Shown here piece after piece: positions 46,472 through 59,072 of a stretch of DNA of 64,000 bases. A program made the position numbers and the translations under genes. Origin of the DNA: Eucommia ulmoides (lineage: Eukaryota; Streptophyta; Magnoliopsida; Garryales; Eucommiaceae); assembly GCA_016647705.1 (NCBI GenBank), contig CM028326.1, positions 45,538,785 through 45,602,784 of the forward strand, given 5' to 3'. How positions within the stretch are numbered: the stretch's first letter is position 1; every line of letters starts with the position of its first letter. Under the pieces are notes generated by a model. The model worked only from the letters and a program-made list of their open reading frames with translations, was not told the origin of the DNA and ran no database searches.

Positions 46472-47669
46472 ATACTCATTTTAGGGATTCAAAAGTTAGA
46501 ATAGCACAAAGGAAAATGAGGTTTAGAAAAGTAGTAGGGCCATATGAGATCACTATAGAGGTGAGGAAAAGTTTGGGAGATCTTGAGATAAATTGGTTGA
46601 CTAGACTTTTCAATGACATTTTAAGGATTAAGAGAATGCCCAATGATTGGAGGAGGAGTTGAGTGTCCATCTATAAAAATAAAGGGGATGTTCAAAATTG
46701 TACGAACTATCGGGGCATAAAACTTATGAGTCAAACTATGAAACTTTGAGAGAGAGTGATTGAATATAGAATAAGACATGAAACGAACACATAAGAAAAC
46801 TAATTTGGATTAACAACCAGTCAATCAACCATAGAAGTTATTTATTTACTCAGAAGATTGATGGAGAAATATTGAGAAAATAAGAAAGACTTACATATGG
46901 TTTTTGTGGACTTAGAAAAGGCTTATGATCTGGTACCCAGAGAAACTTTGCAGTGGGTGTTAGAAAAGAAACAAACATCTAATGTGTATATTGAGGTAAT
47001 TAAATATATGTATAAAGGTATAGTCACTAGAATTCGAACAGGAGGAGGAGATACTTGTACATTTCCTATTAATATAGGCTTTATATCAATGATTATCTTT
47101 AAATTCTTACCTCTTTATTCTAATAACGGATGAGCTCACAAAATATATTCAAGATAGGGTACCTTAGAGTATGTTGTTTGTGGATGACATAATACTAGTT
47201 GATGAAAATAGAATAGACCTTAATATTAAGTTAGAAAGATAGAGAGAAGCCTTAGAGTCTAAACATTTGAAGGTTAGTAGAAGCAAGACGGATTACATGC
47301 ATTACAACTTTAGTAATGCTTGGAGAGATAATGGTGCGGTCAAAATTGGAGATAAGAAAGATCCTAAGGTTGATCATTTTAGATATTTAGGTTCCATGAT
47401 TCAAGGCAATGGAGAAATCGAGAAGGATATTACTTAAAAAGTCGAGGCAGGATGGTTAAAGTAAAGAAATGGAGTTGGGATAAAATGTGGTCGTAGAATG
47501 CTGTTGAAACTCAAAGGAAAATTCTACAACTGCAATAAAACCAACGATTCTGTATGGTTCAAAATGTTAGGCAGTAAACACAGTATTTTCGAAAAATTTG
47601 TGTTAGAAGTAAGGATGCTAAGGCGGATGGGGGGAAAATGATAATGGATAAAATTAAAAATGAAACTAC
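46472..47669 (+). pseudogene. LINE reverse transcriptase, left part
   Basis: The frame starts KVRIAQRKMRFRKVVGPYE and continues INWLTRLFNDILRIKRMP, NYRGIKLMSQTMK, and DLHMVFVDLEKAYDLVPRE (the LEKAYD block of LINE reverse transcriptase). It then gives SMLFVDDIILVDENR (about 47170-47214, catalytic FVDD kept) and RYLGSMIQGNGEIEKDI. Stops and frame changes make it dead. Copia H interrupts it at 47670; the rest is at 58412. Confidence 0.88.
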
Positions 47670-47995
47670 TGTTGGAAATTCGGTGATTAAGGCCTTGATT
47701 GGCCTAATTCAGCCACAATCCTAGGGATATTCTAGAATCTATCTTTCTATGTAAATGTTGATAGTAAATGCTATATAAAAACAGGAAAAATAGGAAAATA
47801 GAAGTTGTTAAATATTAGACTTAATTAGTTTCCTTATTAGCTTTAATTAGTTTCCTTTTATGTTGTAATTGCTTTGTTTATAAGAGAGAATCTGTACTCA
47901 TTCTTTGTAATAAGAAAATTATATTTCTTCCCCATATTTTCTGAGTTGGCATCAGCAGCCCCAGTACACAGCAGCCCCAGAAAACCTTTGTAGCC

Positions 47996-48905
47996 ATGTC
48001 GGAAGTCACGTCCGAAACCACTTCAATCTCTACCATTGCCATCCCGGTGAAAACATCTGAGACCCTGCAAAACCACTCCAACTTTCACTCTGTCCAAATC
48101 ACCACCATCCGCCTAAATGGAGATAACTTTCTTCGTTGGTCGCAATCCATCCGGATGTATATTCGTGGGCAAGGAAAGATAGGCTACATCACGGGTGACA
48201 AAAAGGCTCCTGCTATTGATGATCCGCAGTACGCTACTTGAGACGTTGAAAACTCCATGATTATGACATGGTTGGTTAATTCCATGGAAGAGGATATAAG
48301 CTCTAATAACATGCATTATCCTACTGCACAAGAGTTGTGGGATAATGTTAGTCAGATGTATTATGACCTAAGAAATCAATCTCAAATTTTTGAATTGACT
48401 TTGAAGTTGGGGGAGATTCGTCAAGGATATGATTCCGTCACCAAATATTTCAACTCGTTAAAAAGGTTGTGGCAAGATCTTGACATCTTCAACACATATG
48501 AATGGAAATCAGTTGACGACTGAAACCACCACAAGAAAACCGTGGAAGACAATCGTATTTACAAGTTTCTTGTCGGCCTCAACGTTGAGTTCAATGAAGC
48601 GCGGGGAAGAATTATTGGCAAACCTCCTCTCCCATCCATTGGCGAAGTATTTGCCGAAGTTAGAAGGGAAGAGAGCCGAACGAGCGTCATGCTTAAGAAA
48701 AGAGGTACCGGTGAGTCAATTGAAAATTCTGCCTTAATTAGTGATGTTGCAGCCTACAAGACTGCAAATTACCAGCGCAGATCTGATGATAAGCCACAGG
48801 TGTGGGTGCCATTTTTGCAACAAGCCTCGTCATACACGCAAAACATGTTAGAAGATCCATGGCGAACCTGCCAACTGGAAAAGCAGCAAACAAGGAGAGA
48901 AGTGA
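47996..48905 (+). pseudogene. gag of copia H, N-terminal part
   Basis: From the ATG at 47996 the frame reads LNGDNFLRWSQSIRMYIRG (DUF4219/UBN2 start), VENSMIMTWLVNSMEEDI, TAQELWDNVSQMY, and LKRLWQDLDIF. In-frame TGA codons at about 48239 and 48520 replace expected sense codons. Near 48801 another frame gives the zinc knuckle CHFCNKPRHTRKTC with correct CX2CX4HX4C spacing. Copia I interrupts it just after QGEK, at 48903. The reading resumes at 54650 with NCEFLAANEADSGPFN, confirming the insertion. Confidence 0.85.
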
Positions 48906-49184
48906 TAAAGTAAAAAAGTGACATGAGAAGAATGAGAAGGCTCCACATTGAGTTAGCCTCTCCATCTATTTATATTAATAATTAGAGAACAGTACAAGAG
49001 ATCCTAAATAATATGGGAAACCCTAAACAGTATTGATAAGACATGATTACCCTTTTAACACTCCCCCTCAAGTTGGAGCATATATATTGTATGCTCCTAC
49101 CTTGTTACAAATATACTTTATCCTTGAACTCCCGAACGGTTTAGTGAATAAATCAGCTAACTGATCAACTGACTTTACATCTAG

Positions 49185-49708
49185 GAAGCACAGACACGGA
49201 CACGACACGACACCGACACAGTGACATGACAATTTTTCAAAAACCCCGACACGGACACGGCATGGACACGTCAATAAAAAAATTAAAAAATAAATAAATA
49301 AAAATAAAAAATAAAAATATATATATATATATATATATATTAGTTTAATTAACGAAATATATATTATCATTAAGTAAATTGATTTAAAAAATATTAAGAT
49401 AATTATAATTATATATCAAAAATAAAAAAATAAAAACAGAAAATATCATTTAGTTTTTTTATTATTAACCTAGAGATGAAAGTTATAGTATAATAAGTAA
49501 TAATTTATAAATAAAATAATGCTATAATTTATAATTTAAAAAATATTATTACGAAAAATAAAACAGAAAAAATTTATAAAAAAAAAAAAAAAAAAGAGAA
49601 AAATTCAGATTAAAAAACAAAAACAAATAATAGAATAAAAAAAAATAGATTCAAAAAGATATTGGGTAATGGGCATTAGCTGTAACTTCTTTTTTTTTTT
49701 TTTTTTTT

Positions 49709-49743
<35 letters not shown>

Positions 49744-50357
49744 CTGAACAACTCATCAGCTGTATTCCACTAAGTTAAAAAACATATTCCCTATCTCGAT
49801 GTACTCCTGCATCAAATGACTTCCCTGTTTTTTTTTTTTTACCGACACCGTCGTCCAAGGAGAAGCATTCGTTGAAGCCGTCGCCGTCGTCCACCCACGT
49901 CATCGTCGCCGTCGTCGTCCACCCTCGTCATCGTCTCCATCGTCGTCCAACCTCGTCGTCGTCCACGCTCGAAGTCTTGCCGTCATCGTCCATGCTCAAG
50001 GTTGTCGCCATCATCATCCATTTCGAGGTTGTCGCCGTCGTCATCCACGTTTTATCACAGTTGACAACGAGACCTGATCGAAATCTACGTAGCAATCCCT
50101 CAATGCATGCTCGGTGAGTTCTCCATCCCGTTAGGTGTGGTAGATCGGAGGGTATCATCTCACCACTTGACCGACACGTTTACCTTCGCGTGTCCGACAC
50201 GGTTACTTCGCGTGTCTGCCCCGTGTCGGAATTAATAAAAAATAAATAAAAAATTCCGACACGTGTCGGACATGTGTCTGAGCCGTGTTGGAGGCATGTA
50301 GATATCCGACACGTGTCGGACACCGACATTCGGCCTCCAGCGGAGTGTCTGTGCTTC
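49185..50357. mobile_element. TIR element inserted in RNase H of copia I
   Basis: A 1173-bp insertion between FIREKVLQK and DVKSVDQLADLF. Perfect 13-bp inverted ends GAAGCACAGACAC, weaker similarity further out, and GACACG/CGTGTC repeats in both subterminal regions. The interior has an (AT)n tract (49317-49340), A-rich stretches, an (ATT)n tract (49700-49741) and a CGTCGTC-rich part (49860-50050). No transposase is visible. No clean target duplication could be fixed, so the superfamily is undetermined (MULE-like or hAT-like possible). Confidence 0.75.
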
Positions 50358-50382
50358 TTAGCTTTCAATGTTTAGTCTCAAT

Positions 50383-52294
50383 CTACTTCTGCAATACTTT
50401 TTCTCGAATGAAGTGACAATCAACTTCAATATGTTTTGTCATCTCATGAAAGACTGGATTGGATACAATGTGAAGTGCTGCTTGATTATCACATACTAGA
50501 TCCATCGATGAAGAGTGTTCGAATCCGAGTTCTTCCAACAAATGTTTCAACCAAGTTAACTCACAAGTAGCATGGGCTATCGCCCTATATTCTGATTTTG
50601 CATTTGACTGAGCCACAACTGTCTGCTTTTTACTCTTCCAAGAAACGAGATTACCTCCAACAAACACACAATACCCAGTAGTGGACTTTCTATCCGAGGG
50701 AGATCTGACCCAATTTGCATCTGTGTATCCCTTAATTTGAGTGTGACCAAAGTTTTGGTACAACAATCCACATCCTGGAGAACCTTTCAAATATCGAAGA
50801 ATACGAATTACTACATCCCAGTGATAAGTTGTGGGACGATCCAAGAACTGATTGATAACACTCACAGCAAACGAAATATCTGGTCTAGTAACTGTCAAGT
50901 AATTCAACTTTCCAATTAACCGTCTGTATTGCGCTGTATCTGTCAATGGTACACCTTGATCTGCCAATAGTTTACTATTTGGATCCATTGGTGAATCAAT
51001 CGGTTTAACTCCTAACATTCCTGTTTTACTCAACAGATCGAGAACATATTTCCTCTGATACAGGTAAATACCTTGACTTAATTGAGCAATTTCAATCCCC
51101 AAAAAATACTTCAATTGACCCAAATCTTTGGTTTAAAATTTGCTATGCAAAAACGTTTTGAGTTCCTGAATACCATGGTGGTCGTTTCCGGTAATCACGA
51201 TGTCATCCACATACCCAATCAACAATATTCGCCCGACTTTACTGTGCTTATAGAATACAGGGTGATCGACTCCACAACGGCGAAGACCAAATTCAGTGAC
51301 AACTTCACTGAATCTCCCAAACCATGCTCGAGGAGACTGTTTGAGGCCATAGATAGATTTCTTCAAGCGACATGCCAAACCAGACTCCCCCTAAGCAACA
51401 AACCCAGGAGGTTGCTCCATGTATACTTCCTCAGTCAAATCACCATTTAAGAACGCATTCTTGATATCAAGTTGATGCAACGGCCAACGAAAGATGGCAG
51501 CCAAAGAGATGAACAAGCGAACAGAAGCGAGTTTGGCAACGGGAGAAAAGGTCTCAGAATAATCAAGACCATATACCTCAATGTAACCTTTGGCAATGAA
51601 ACGAGCCTTAAGTCGATCAATGGTGCCATCCAGATAAATTTTGACTGTGTATACCCATTTACATCCAACGATTGTTTTGTCAGGCGGAAGCGAGACAAGA
51701 TCCCAAGTACTATTCTGACATAAGGCTAGCATTTCCTCCTCCATTGCAGTCGTCCAACCAAGGTGAGTAAGAGCTTTTGTGACAAAATGTGGAATAGAAA
51801 CAGAGAATAGAGAAGCAACAAAAGAGAAATAGGAAGGAGATAGGTGTGCATACGAAACAAAGTTAGAAATAGGATGTTGAGTACATGTACACTTACCCTT
51901 CCGGACAGCAATGGGTATGTCCAAATCAGACGCGGATGGATGAGCTGGCAAAGAATCTGAAGACACAGAGACGATTGGCTCAACGACGGAGACTACCTTC
52001 TGGCGACGAGTATACATGTAAAGGTGATGAACGACGACTAGGCGGGACAAGTGCGGGAGCGGAAGGGGATAGTGTCGGGTCAAAGAGGCTTGGTAAAGGA
52101 AGGGTGACATCCAGATCATCCCTAGAGGATAGGCCAGAAAAGTAAGGGGTGGACTCAAAGAAGGTGACATCTGCACAAATAAAAGAGCGACGTAGATAAG
52201 GAATATAACACCGATAACCCTTTTGTGTGCGAGAATAACCAAGGAAGACATATTTGATGGCACGAGGATCTAACTTATCCTTGCCAAGAGTCAA
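50383..52294 (-). pseudogene. Copia I: integrase end, reverse transcriptase and RNase H
   Basis: The minus strand reads DPRAIKYVFLGYSRTQKGY (integrase end), then a 290-residue stretch holding GWTTAMEEEMLAL, GCKWVYTVKIYLDGTIDRLKAR and [22 protein letters not shown] (reverse transcriptase start). A stop follows, then [29 protein letters not shown] (YVDD intact), and a 246-residue RNase H stretch with KGYTDANW, RKSTTGYCVF, DNQAALHIVSNPVFHEMTKH, ending FIREKVLQK. The end of RNase H (DVKSVDQLADLFTKPFGSS) lies at 49080-49180, beyond a DNA-element insertion. Confidence 0.9.
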
Positions 52295-52315
52295 CTGGTG
52301 GACAAAACAGACACA

Positions 52316-53697
52316 TCAAAAGATACGGAGAGGTAAAGCAAACCAGGGTGATCGAGGAAAAAGAATAGAATGAGGGACTTTTCCATTCAGGGTAGAAGAC
52401 AACATTCTATTGATCAAGAAGTAAGCTGTAAGAACTGCATCTGCCCAGAAGTGTTTGGGAACATTCATCTCAAACATCAGAGTTCGAGCCACTTCTAGAA
52501 GATATTGATTCTTACGCTCAGCAATTCCATTTTGTTGCAGTGTGTGAGGACAAGAAGACTGATGTAGTATATCAGACTGTGACATGAATGAAGTAAAGGG
52601 TTGCAAAAAATATTCTCGAGTATTGTCACTACGAAGTATACGCACAGGCACATTAACTTGAGTTTTAATTTCAGCACAGAAGGCAGAAAAAATGGAGAAC
52701 AATTCAAAACGATCTTTCATTAAATAGAGCCATGTAACCCTGGAAAAATCGACAAATGTGACAAAATAATGAAAGCCTAATGTAGAGGCATTACGAGAAG
52801 GACCCCAAACGTCTGAATGAACTAAACAAAAAGGACTCGATGCTCGAAACTGAGTCGGGGAAGTAAATGAAGTACGATGATATTTTCCCAACTGACAAGA
52901 CTCACAATCTAAGGAGGACAAATGACGTAAACTAGGAACAAGTACCTTTAGATTGGCAAGACAAGGATGACCTAAGCGGCAATGAATTTGGTGGGCAGAT
53001 GCAACAGCAGGACAAGTAGTGGGCGGGATAACATGTGTCTCGTTGTGATTGTCGAAGTAATAAAGGTCATTTTTCTTACACCCTATGCCAATCGTCTTCT
53101 ATGTTTTCAAATCCTGGGTAATGACAAAGTCAGGAAAGAAGCAAACAGAACAATTACGTTGTTGAGTAAGTTTACTCACGGATATCAAATTAAAAGCAGA
53201 AGAAGGAATATACAAGACAGAGGATAAAGAGAAAGGGGGTGAAAGTTCCACAGCGCCAATACCATGAATAGGGACGGTGGAACCATCAGTAACAATAACA
53301 GGGGTCAATAAGGGAGATGACTGAATATGCTTAAATAAAGAAGATATACCTGACATGTGATCAGTGGCAGCGGAGTCTATGATACAAGGTGTAGAAAGGG
53401 AAGGATGAAAAGAAAGACATGCGGTAAGATTACCTCGTTGAGCTAGCGAAGTAATGGGGGTAGATGTCTGCATGGATGCCTTAAGCTGGAGGAACTGAAT
53501 GTACTCGTCATCAAAAATAGGCTTGGGAGTTGAAGAGTTGGATGATGAAACGGGAGCAACTCTGAACCAACAAATATCTTGGGTATGATTTTTCTTGCCA
53601 CAAAGTAAACACTGACGATGTTGACCACAACAATGGCCACCTCGAAATTCATTACTACTACTTCCTCGGTCATCTCGTTTCCCTTGATTGGTAGCAA
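52316..53697 (-). pseudogene. Copia I: zinc knuckle, protease and integrase
   Basis: The minus strand shows the CCHC knuckle CLLCGKKNHTQDIC (about 53600), protease CIIDSAATDHMSG (about 53377; the usual DSGA reads DSAA), GAG-pre-integrase with CESCQLGKYHRTSF, and integrase LVHSDVWGPS, YFVTFVDFSR (one Asp of the usual DDFSR missing), RSDNTREYFLQPF and NGIAERKNQYLLEVARTLMF. The open stretch 52921-52316 is long, with one frame change between protease and integrase. Confidence 0.88.
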
Positions 53698-54649
53698 CTA
53701 CTTGTACAACTTCGGACCATTGTAAGTAATTGGTCTAACTTGCGGATCGTTAACAGTCAGGGGATAGCCGTCGACATTAATTCCCGCCAATACAACAACT
53801 AACAAACAACATGCACAAGGGAAATAAACCAACAACACAAACAATTGGAGGGCTTAAACAAAGAACATGAGAATCAGAACAATGCTCACGAATATCTGGG
53901 ATATTTTCACGAACAATAACCCTTGTGTTACTAACAGGTCTAGACAGAAGCAGCGGAGCAGCGACGAAGGTCGTGAGTCTCAAATTAGAGTAATTGAAGG
54001 CTAACGAAGGTCCGGCGAAGCCGGAGAAGGTTCAGGAAGGTCGGCGAAAGTCCGGCAAAGGTCCAACGAAGGCCGGCAAGGTGCCGGTGATGGTTGGCGA
54101 TGTCAGAGGAGATGGCGGCGACGTGGACGACATCGTTGGTGGACAGCAAGTAGGAGATCTTGGTTCGCAATGGTGGTACGGCTCGATTTTGAGGTCGATT
54201 AGGGTTTGCGATGATGACGGCGACTGGGCGACGGTCGGCGAGGCTCGAAATAGCCTGGGCGACAGTCGGCGTGGCACGAACAAGCTTGGGCGACGTGGAT
54301 CTGCGACGGCGGCGAGACAGATCTGATAGAGCAGCACGGTGGTTGTCGACGGTGAGTTGCTAGGGTTCCAGATTTCCCTTCTTCTTTTTTTCGTATGAAC
54401 AGTAGGTAGAGAAAAAGAAGAAAAGAGGAAAAAAAAATTGAGTTTGAACAGATCTATGGAATTAATCTCCCATAACCTGCTCTGGATACCATGATAAAGT
54501 AAAAAAGTGATATGAGAAAAATGAGAAGGCTCCACATTGAGTTAGCCTCTCCATCTATTTATATTAATAATTAAGGAACAATACAAGAGACCCTAAATAA
54601 TGTGGGAAACCCTAAACAGTACTGATAAGACATGATTACCTTTTTAACA

Positions 54650-57600
54650 AGAAGAATTGTGAATTTCTTGCTGCCAATGAAGCCGACTCAGGTCCCTTCA
54701 ACAAAGAGCAAATTAATCAACTCTTGAAGCTGATAAAATCCAACTCCTCATCCGGTACTCTTAGTGTTTCGTTGGCATAAACAGGTAGAAATTCTAAAGT
54801 CCTTTCTTGCCTAAACTTCTCTCTGTGGATCATAGATTCCGGAGCCTCCAATCACATGAGTAGTTTTTCCCATTTATTTAGTACCTATTTCCATTGTTCT
54901 GGACATGAAAAAATTAGAATACCCGATGATAGTTTTTCACTTATTGCAAGAAAATGACTTATTAAACTAACTGAGAAAATTAATCTCAATTATGTTCTTC
55001 ACGTCCCCAAATTAGCCTACAACCTTTTGTTTGTTAGTAAAATATCAAAGGATTCTAATTGTCATGTTACCTTTTTTGAATCCCATTGTGAATTTCAGGA
55101 CTAGAACTCGGGAATGATGATTGGGCGTGCTAGGATGATTGAAGGTCTTTACTACTTTGATGAAGTACCTTTCAGTAATAAAAGGGCTCAGAGCTTTAAT
55201 ATTACTAGTTCAATATCTATTCAAGAGAAAATAATGCTATGGCACCGTAAACTAGGACATCCTAGTTTTCTTTATCTAAAACACTTTTTTCCAGAATTAT
55301 TTAACAAAAAATCATCGCTCTACTTATTTGCCAAATCATTACCAGGCCTCTAAACCTTTTTATTTGATTCATAGTGATGTCTAGGGCCCTTCTAAGATTT
55401 CTTCTCTTTCTGGTAAAAGATGATTTGTTACATTTATTGATAACCATACTCGTCTATGTTAGATTTATTTGATGAATAAAAAATCTGACGTAAAAAATTT
55501 ATTCACAAATTTTTACAATATGATTGAAAACCAATATCAAACCAAAATAGGTATTTTACATTCTGACAATAGAACAAAATATTTTAATGAGCACTTGGGT
55601 GAGTTTTTGGGAAAAAAGGCATTTTTCATCAATCTACATGTCGAGATACCCCTCAACAAAATAGCATTGCAAAACGACAAAATAAACATTTACTTGAAGT
55701 AGTAAGTGGTATAATGTTTTACATGCATGTTCCTAAGTATTTATGGGGAGAAGCAGTTTTAACAGCCTCCTATTTGATAAACAGGATGCCTACTAAGGTG
55801 TTAACATATAAAACACCTCTTGATTGTCTAAACTCTTTTTCCTGAAACGAGGTTGTTTTTTGATTTACCTATCAAAGTTTTTGGATGTACTGCCCATGCT
55901 CGTGTTCGAAGTCAATTTCGTTCAAAACTTGACCCACGTGCTATAAAATGTGTTTTTTTGGGTTATTCAGGTTATTCACCAAACAAAAAAGGGTACTAGT
56001 GTTTCGACCCTCAAACAAAGAAATTCCATGTGAGTATCGATGTGTCATTTGTAGAAACAAAATCCTACTTCACCAAAAATTCTCTTTAGGGGGCGACAAG
56101 CTGAGTAGAAGACAATTTTTGGGATATTTTTATCCCACTTCCCATTGTTATTTATCCTACACAAGAACCACATATTTCTGAGAATGGTCACTTAGAAAAT
56201 CCAAATCCAAGTGTGTATGATAATGATCGCTTAGGAGAACCAGGTTCTTTGGTGCCTAGTAAAGAAGACTCTCATTCAGGGGGAGAAGTACTACAAACGG
56301 ATCAACGTGATCTAAATTCTGAGCCTCGGGGTTTATACTAGGAAGAGATTTCATCTAAGGAATAAAGACACGAATGTCAACCCTGCACAAAACGAATCTG
56401 AAAATCCGAGTTCTGGCACCAAAACTTCAGGTAATCTTATTCCTTCTATTTCTAACCTTGATGTTCCTATAGCAATTAGGAAAGGTGTCCGAAATTGCAT
56501 TAAACATCCTATTACAAATTATTTTTCCTATCAAAGACTGTCTAAAAACCACAACGCTTTCACATCTAGGATTTCACACTTGTTTGTTCAAATGAATATA
56601 CAGGAAGCATTGGATGATCCGAGTTGGAAATTAGCAATCATGGAGGAGATAAATGCTTTAAGGAGAAGTAGTACTTGGGAGATAGTTGATCTACCCAAAG
56701 GCAAGAAAATAGTTGGGTGTAAATAGGTGTTTACGATAAAATGTAAAGCTAATGGAAGCGTTGAGAGATACAAAAAGAGACTGGTGACTAAAGACTTCAC
56801 TCAAACTTAAGGTATCGACTATCAGGAGACTTTTGCTCTTGTTGCTAAAATAAATTTCATCAGAGTTCTGTTATCTCTTGCAGTAAATTCAGATTGGCCT
56901 CCACATCAACTTGACGTTAAAAATGTGTTTCTCAATGGTGATCTTGAAGAGAAGGGGTTCATGAGCCTATTGTCGGAATTTGAGAAGAGACTTGGTAGTG
57001 ACAAAGTATGCAAATTGAACAAGTCATTATACGGACTCAAATAATCACCAAGAGCGTGGTTTGAACGCTTTGGAAAGACAGTTATCAGTTATGGTATCTT
57101 GCAAAGTCAAGCAGATCACACAATATTTTATAAACATTCAAAAGACAGTAAGGTTGCAATTTTGATTGTTTATGTTGATGACATTATTTTAACTGGTGAT
57201 GATGAAACAGAATTAGTAGCCCTCAAGAAGAGACTCGCAAAAGAATTTCAAATTAAAGATCTGGGAGTCCTCAAGTATTTCCTCAGAATGGAATTTGCAG
57301 GATCCAAGGAAGGTAATTTCGTTAACCAGAGAAAATATGTTCTTGATCTCCTTGGAGAAACAAGTTTGCTTGGTTGTAAGATGGTGGAGACTTCGATTGA
57401 GCCTAACTTGAAGTTACAAGCTGCTAAGCCTGAAGAAGTAAAAAATAGGGAACAATATCAAAGACTTGTAGGGAAATTGATTTACTTGTCTCATACGCGG
57501 CTCGATATCGCTTTTGCAGTTAGCATGGTAAGTTAGTTCATGCACTCACCAGGGCAGATCACTTTGAGGCCATTTATAGGATCTTAAGATATCTGAAAAG

Positions 57601-58133
57601 AACTCCAGGGAGAGGCCTACTGTTCAAGAAACATGGACATCTTCAAGTTGAAGTCTACACAGATGTGGACTGGGTAGGAAGTGTTACAAATAGGAGATCA
57701 ACATCCAGATACTGTTCCTTCGTTGGTGGGAACCCAGTTACTTGGCGGAATGAAAAACAGAATGTGGTAGCTAGAAATAGTACAGAAGCAGAGTTCAGAG
57801 TTGTTGCCCATGAAATCTGTGAAGTAATGTGGATCAAAAGAATTCTTGAAGAATTGAAACTTTCTCACTCGACTCCTATTAAGGTTTATTGTGACAACAA
57901 AGCAGCTATATCTATAGCTTATAATCCAGTTCTACATGATTGCACAAAACATATAGAAGTGGATAAACATTTCATCAAGGAGAAACTTAATGTAGGAATA
58001 ATATGTATAACATATCTTCCAACAGATGAACAATTGGCTGATGTGTTAACGAATGGACTACACAAGAAGCAATTTGATAAGATGACTAGCAAGCTGGCTA
58101 TGGAAGATATCTTCAAACCAACTTGAGATGGAG
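54650..58133 (+). pseudogene. pol of copia H
   Basis: In order: end of gag; protease (SLWIIDSGASNHMS, about 54825-54865); GAG-pre-integrase (MLWHRKLGHPSFLYLKHFFP, 55220-55280); integrase with HSDNRTKYFNEHLG (second Asp) and a disrupted QQNSIAKRQNKH Glu motif; PKYLWGEAVLTASYLINRMPTK; reverse transcriptase with AILIVYVDDIILTGDD (57157-57204, YVDD intact); and RNase H with CDNKAAISIAYNPVLHDCTKH and TDEQLADVLTNGLHKKQF ending at 58126. Frame changes and several stops are present, but the 57099-57536 and 57665-58126 stretches are open. Confidence 0.88.
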
Positions 58134-58411
58134 TGTTGGAAATTCGGTGATTAAGGCCTTGATTGGCCTTGATTCAGCCACAATCCTAAGGATATTCTAG
58201 AATTTATCTTTCTATGTAAATGTTGATAGTAAATGCTATATAAAATCAGGAAAAATAGGAAAATAGAAGCTGTCAAATATTAGCCTTAATTAGTTTCCTT
58301 ATTAACTTTAATTAGTTTCCTTTTATGTTGTAATTGTTCTCTTTATATGAGAGAATCTGTACTCACTCTTTGTAATATGAAAATTATATTCCTTCCTCAT
58401 TATTTCTGAGT

Positions 58412-58730
58412 GCTATTAGAGGGAATTTAAGAGTACCCGTCGAAGAGAAGATGGGAGCAAATCATTTACTATGATTTGGACATGTGCATAAAAGACCCAT
58501 AAAAACATCAATGAGAAAATGTGATTTAGTTCAAGTGCGGGAAGCTACAAGAGAGAGAGGTAGGCCTAAGAAAACTTGGACGAAACTATTAGAATTGATT
58601 TGATGACATTAAACTTGACTGATGGAATGACCCTTAATCAATCACTATAGCGTAAAGCCGTAAACGCATTTATGTAACCGACCCTACTTAAGAGGGACAA
58701 AGACTTAGTTGTTGTTGTTGTAGTATCGGT
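58412..58730 (+). pseudogene. LINE, 3' end (right part)
   Basis: Continues the LINE interrupted at 47669: KMGANHLLWFGHVHKRPI, RERGRPKKTWTKLLELI, and a TDPT-type ending before a (GTT)n tail at about 58705-58725. The WFGH and RGRPK..W blocks are the usual C-terminus of plant LINE proteins. The short repeat tail marks the 3' end of the element. Confidence 0.88.
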
Positions 58731-58739
58731 AGCATGCTC

Positions 58740-58985
58740 AAATCATGAGACAAAACTCAGAGTGATAACTCTTGTGCATACTTTCTCCCAAATAAAATGA
58801 ATATCTACCTCTATATGTTTCGTTCTTTCATGAAGGATTGAAGTAGAAGATAACATAATGGTTGTGTTATTATCACAAACTAATGTAGACAAGTCCATTA
58901 CTGGGAAGTCTAACTCAGTCAAAACTGAACCAAACCAAAGAAGATCATGTACCCTAAGCCACGGCACAATACTCTGCTTCTACGA
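58740..58985 (-). pseudogene. Copia L: RNase H fragment
   Basis: The minus strand reads DLSTLVCDNNTTIMLSSTSILHERTKHIEVDIHFIWEKV, a copia RNase H segment from a different lineage than H or J. Truncated on both sides. Confidence 0.8.
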
Positions 58986-59072
58986 AAGATCGCAAGACAA
59001 TTACTTGTCATTACTTTTCTAGAAGATGAGATGACTCCCCTTGGAAAGTGCGCAGACAAGAATTACTTGTTT

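Larger units (their letters stand above)
48903..54649 (-). mobile_element. Copia I, complete, minus strand
   Basis: Two 158-bp LTRs (48903-49060 and 54492-54649) and a perfect 5-bp target duplication AGAAG at 48898-48902 and 54650-54654. Minus-strand LTR ends are TGTTAAAA and TTTATCA. The primer site TGGTATCCAGAGCAGG next to 54492 matches the tRNA-iMet type; a reverse-strand polypurine tract (CTCCCCCTCAAGTTGG) starts at 49061. gag is mostly missing (leader-like sequence from 54491 to about 53985, then zinc knuckle), so the element is partly deleted. The LTRs differ at roughly nine positions, mostly transitions. Confidence 0.93.
47670..58411 (+). mobile_element. Copia H, near-complete, split by copia I
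   Basis: LTRs 47670-47946 and 58134-58411 are about 277 bp each and very similar, starting TGTTGGAAATTCGG. PBS-like TGGCATCAGCAGC at 47947 resembles the tRNA-iMet site; the polypurine tract is TTGAGATGGAG before 58134. H sits inside a LINE: ACTAC before and GCTAT after are each one base from a shared ACTAT, probably a decayed target duplication. Without I, the element is about 5.0 kb and contains gag, protease, integrase, reverse transcriptase and RNase H. Confidence 0.88.

Noticed and set aside
49872-50158. Val/His/Pro-rich ORFs near 50 kb
   Set aside because: They come from CGTCGTC repeats inside the TIR element.
53994-54535. Open frames on both strands near the right end of copia I
   Set aside because: They lie in the GC-rich leader next to the primer site and match no copia domain.
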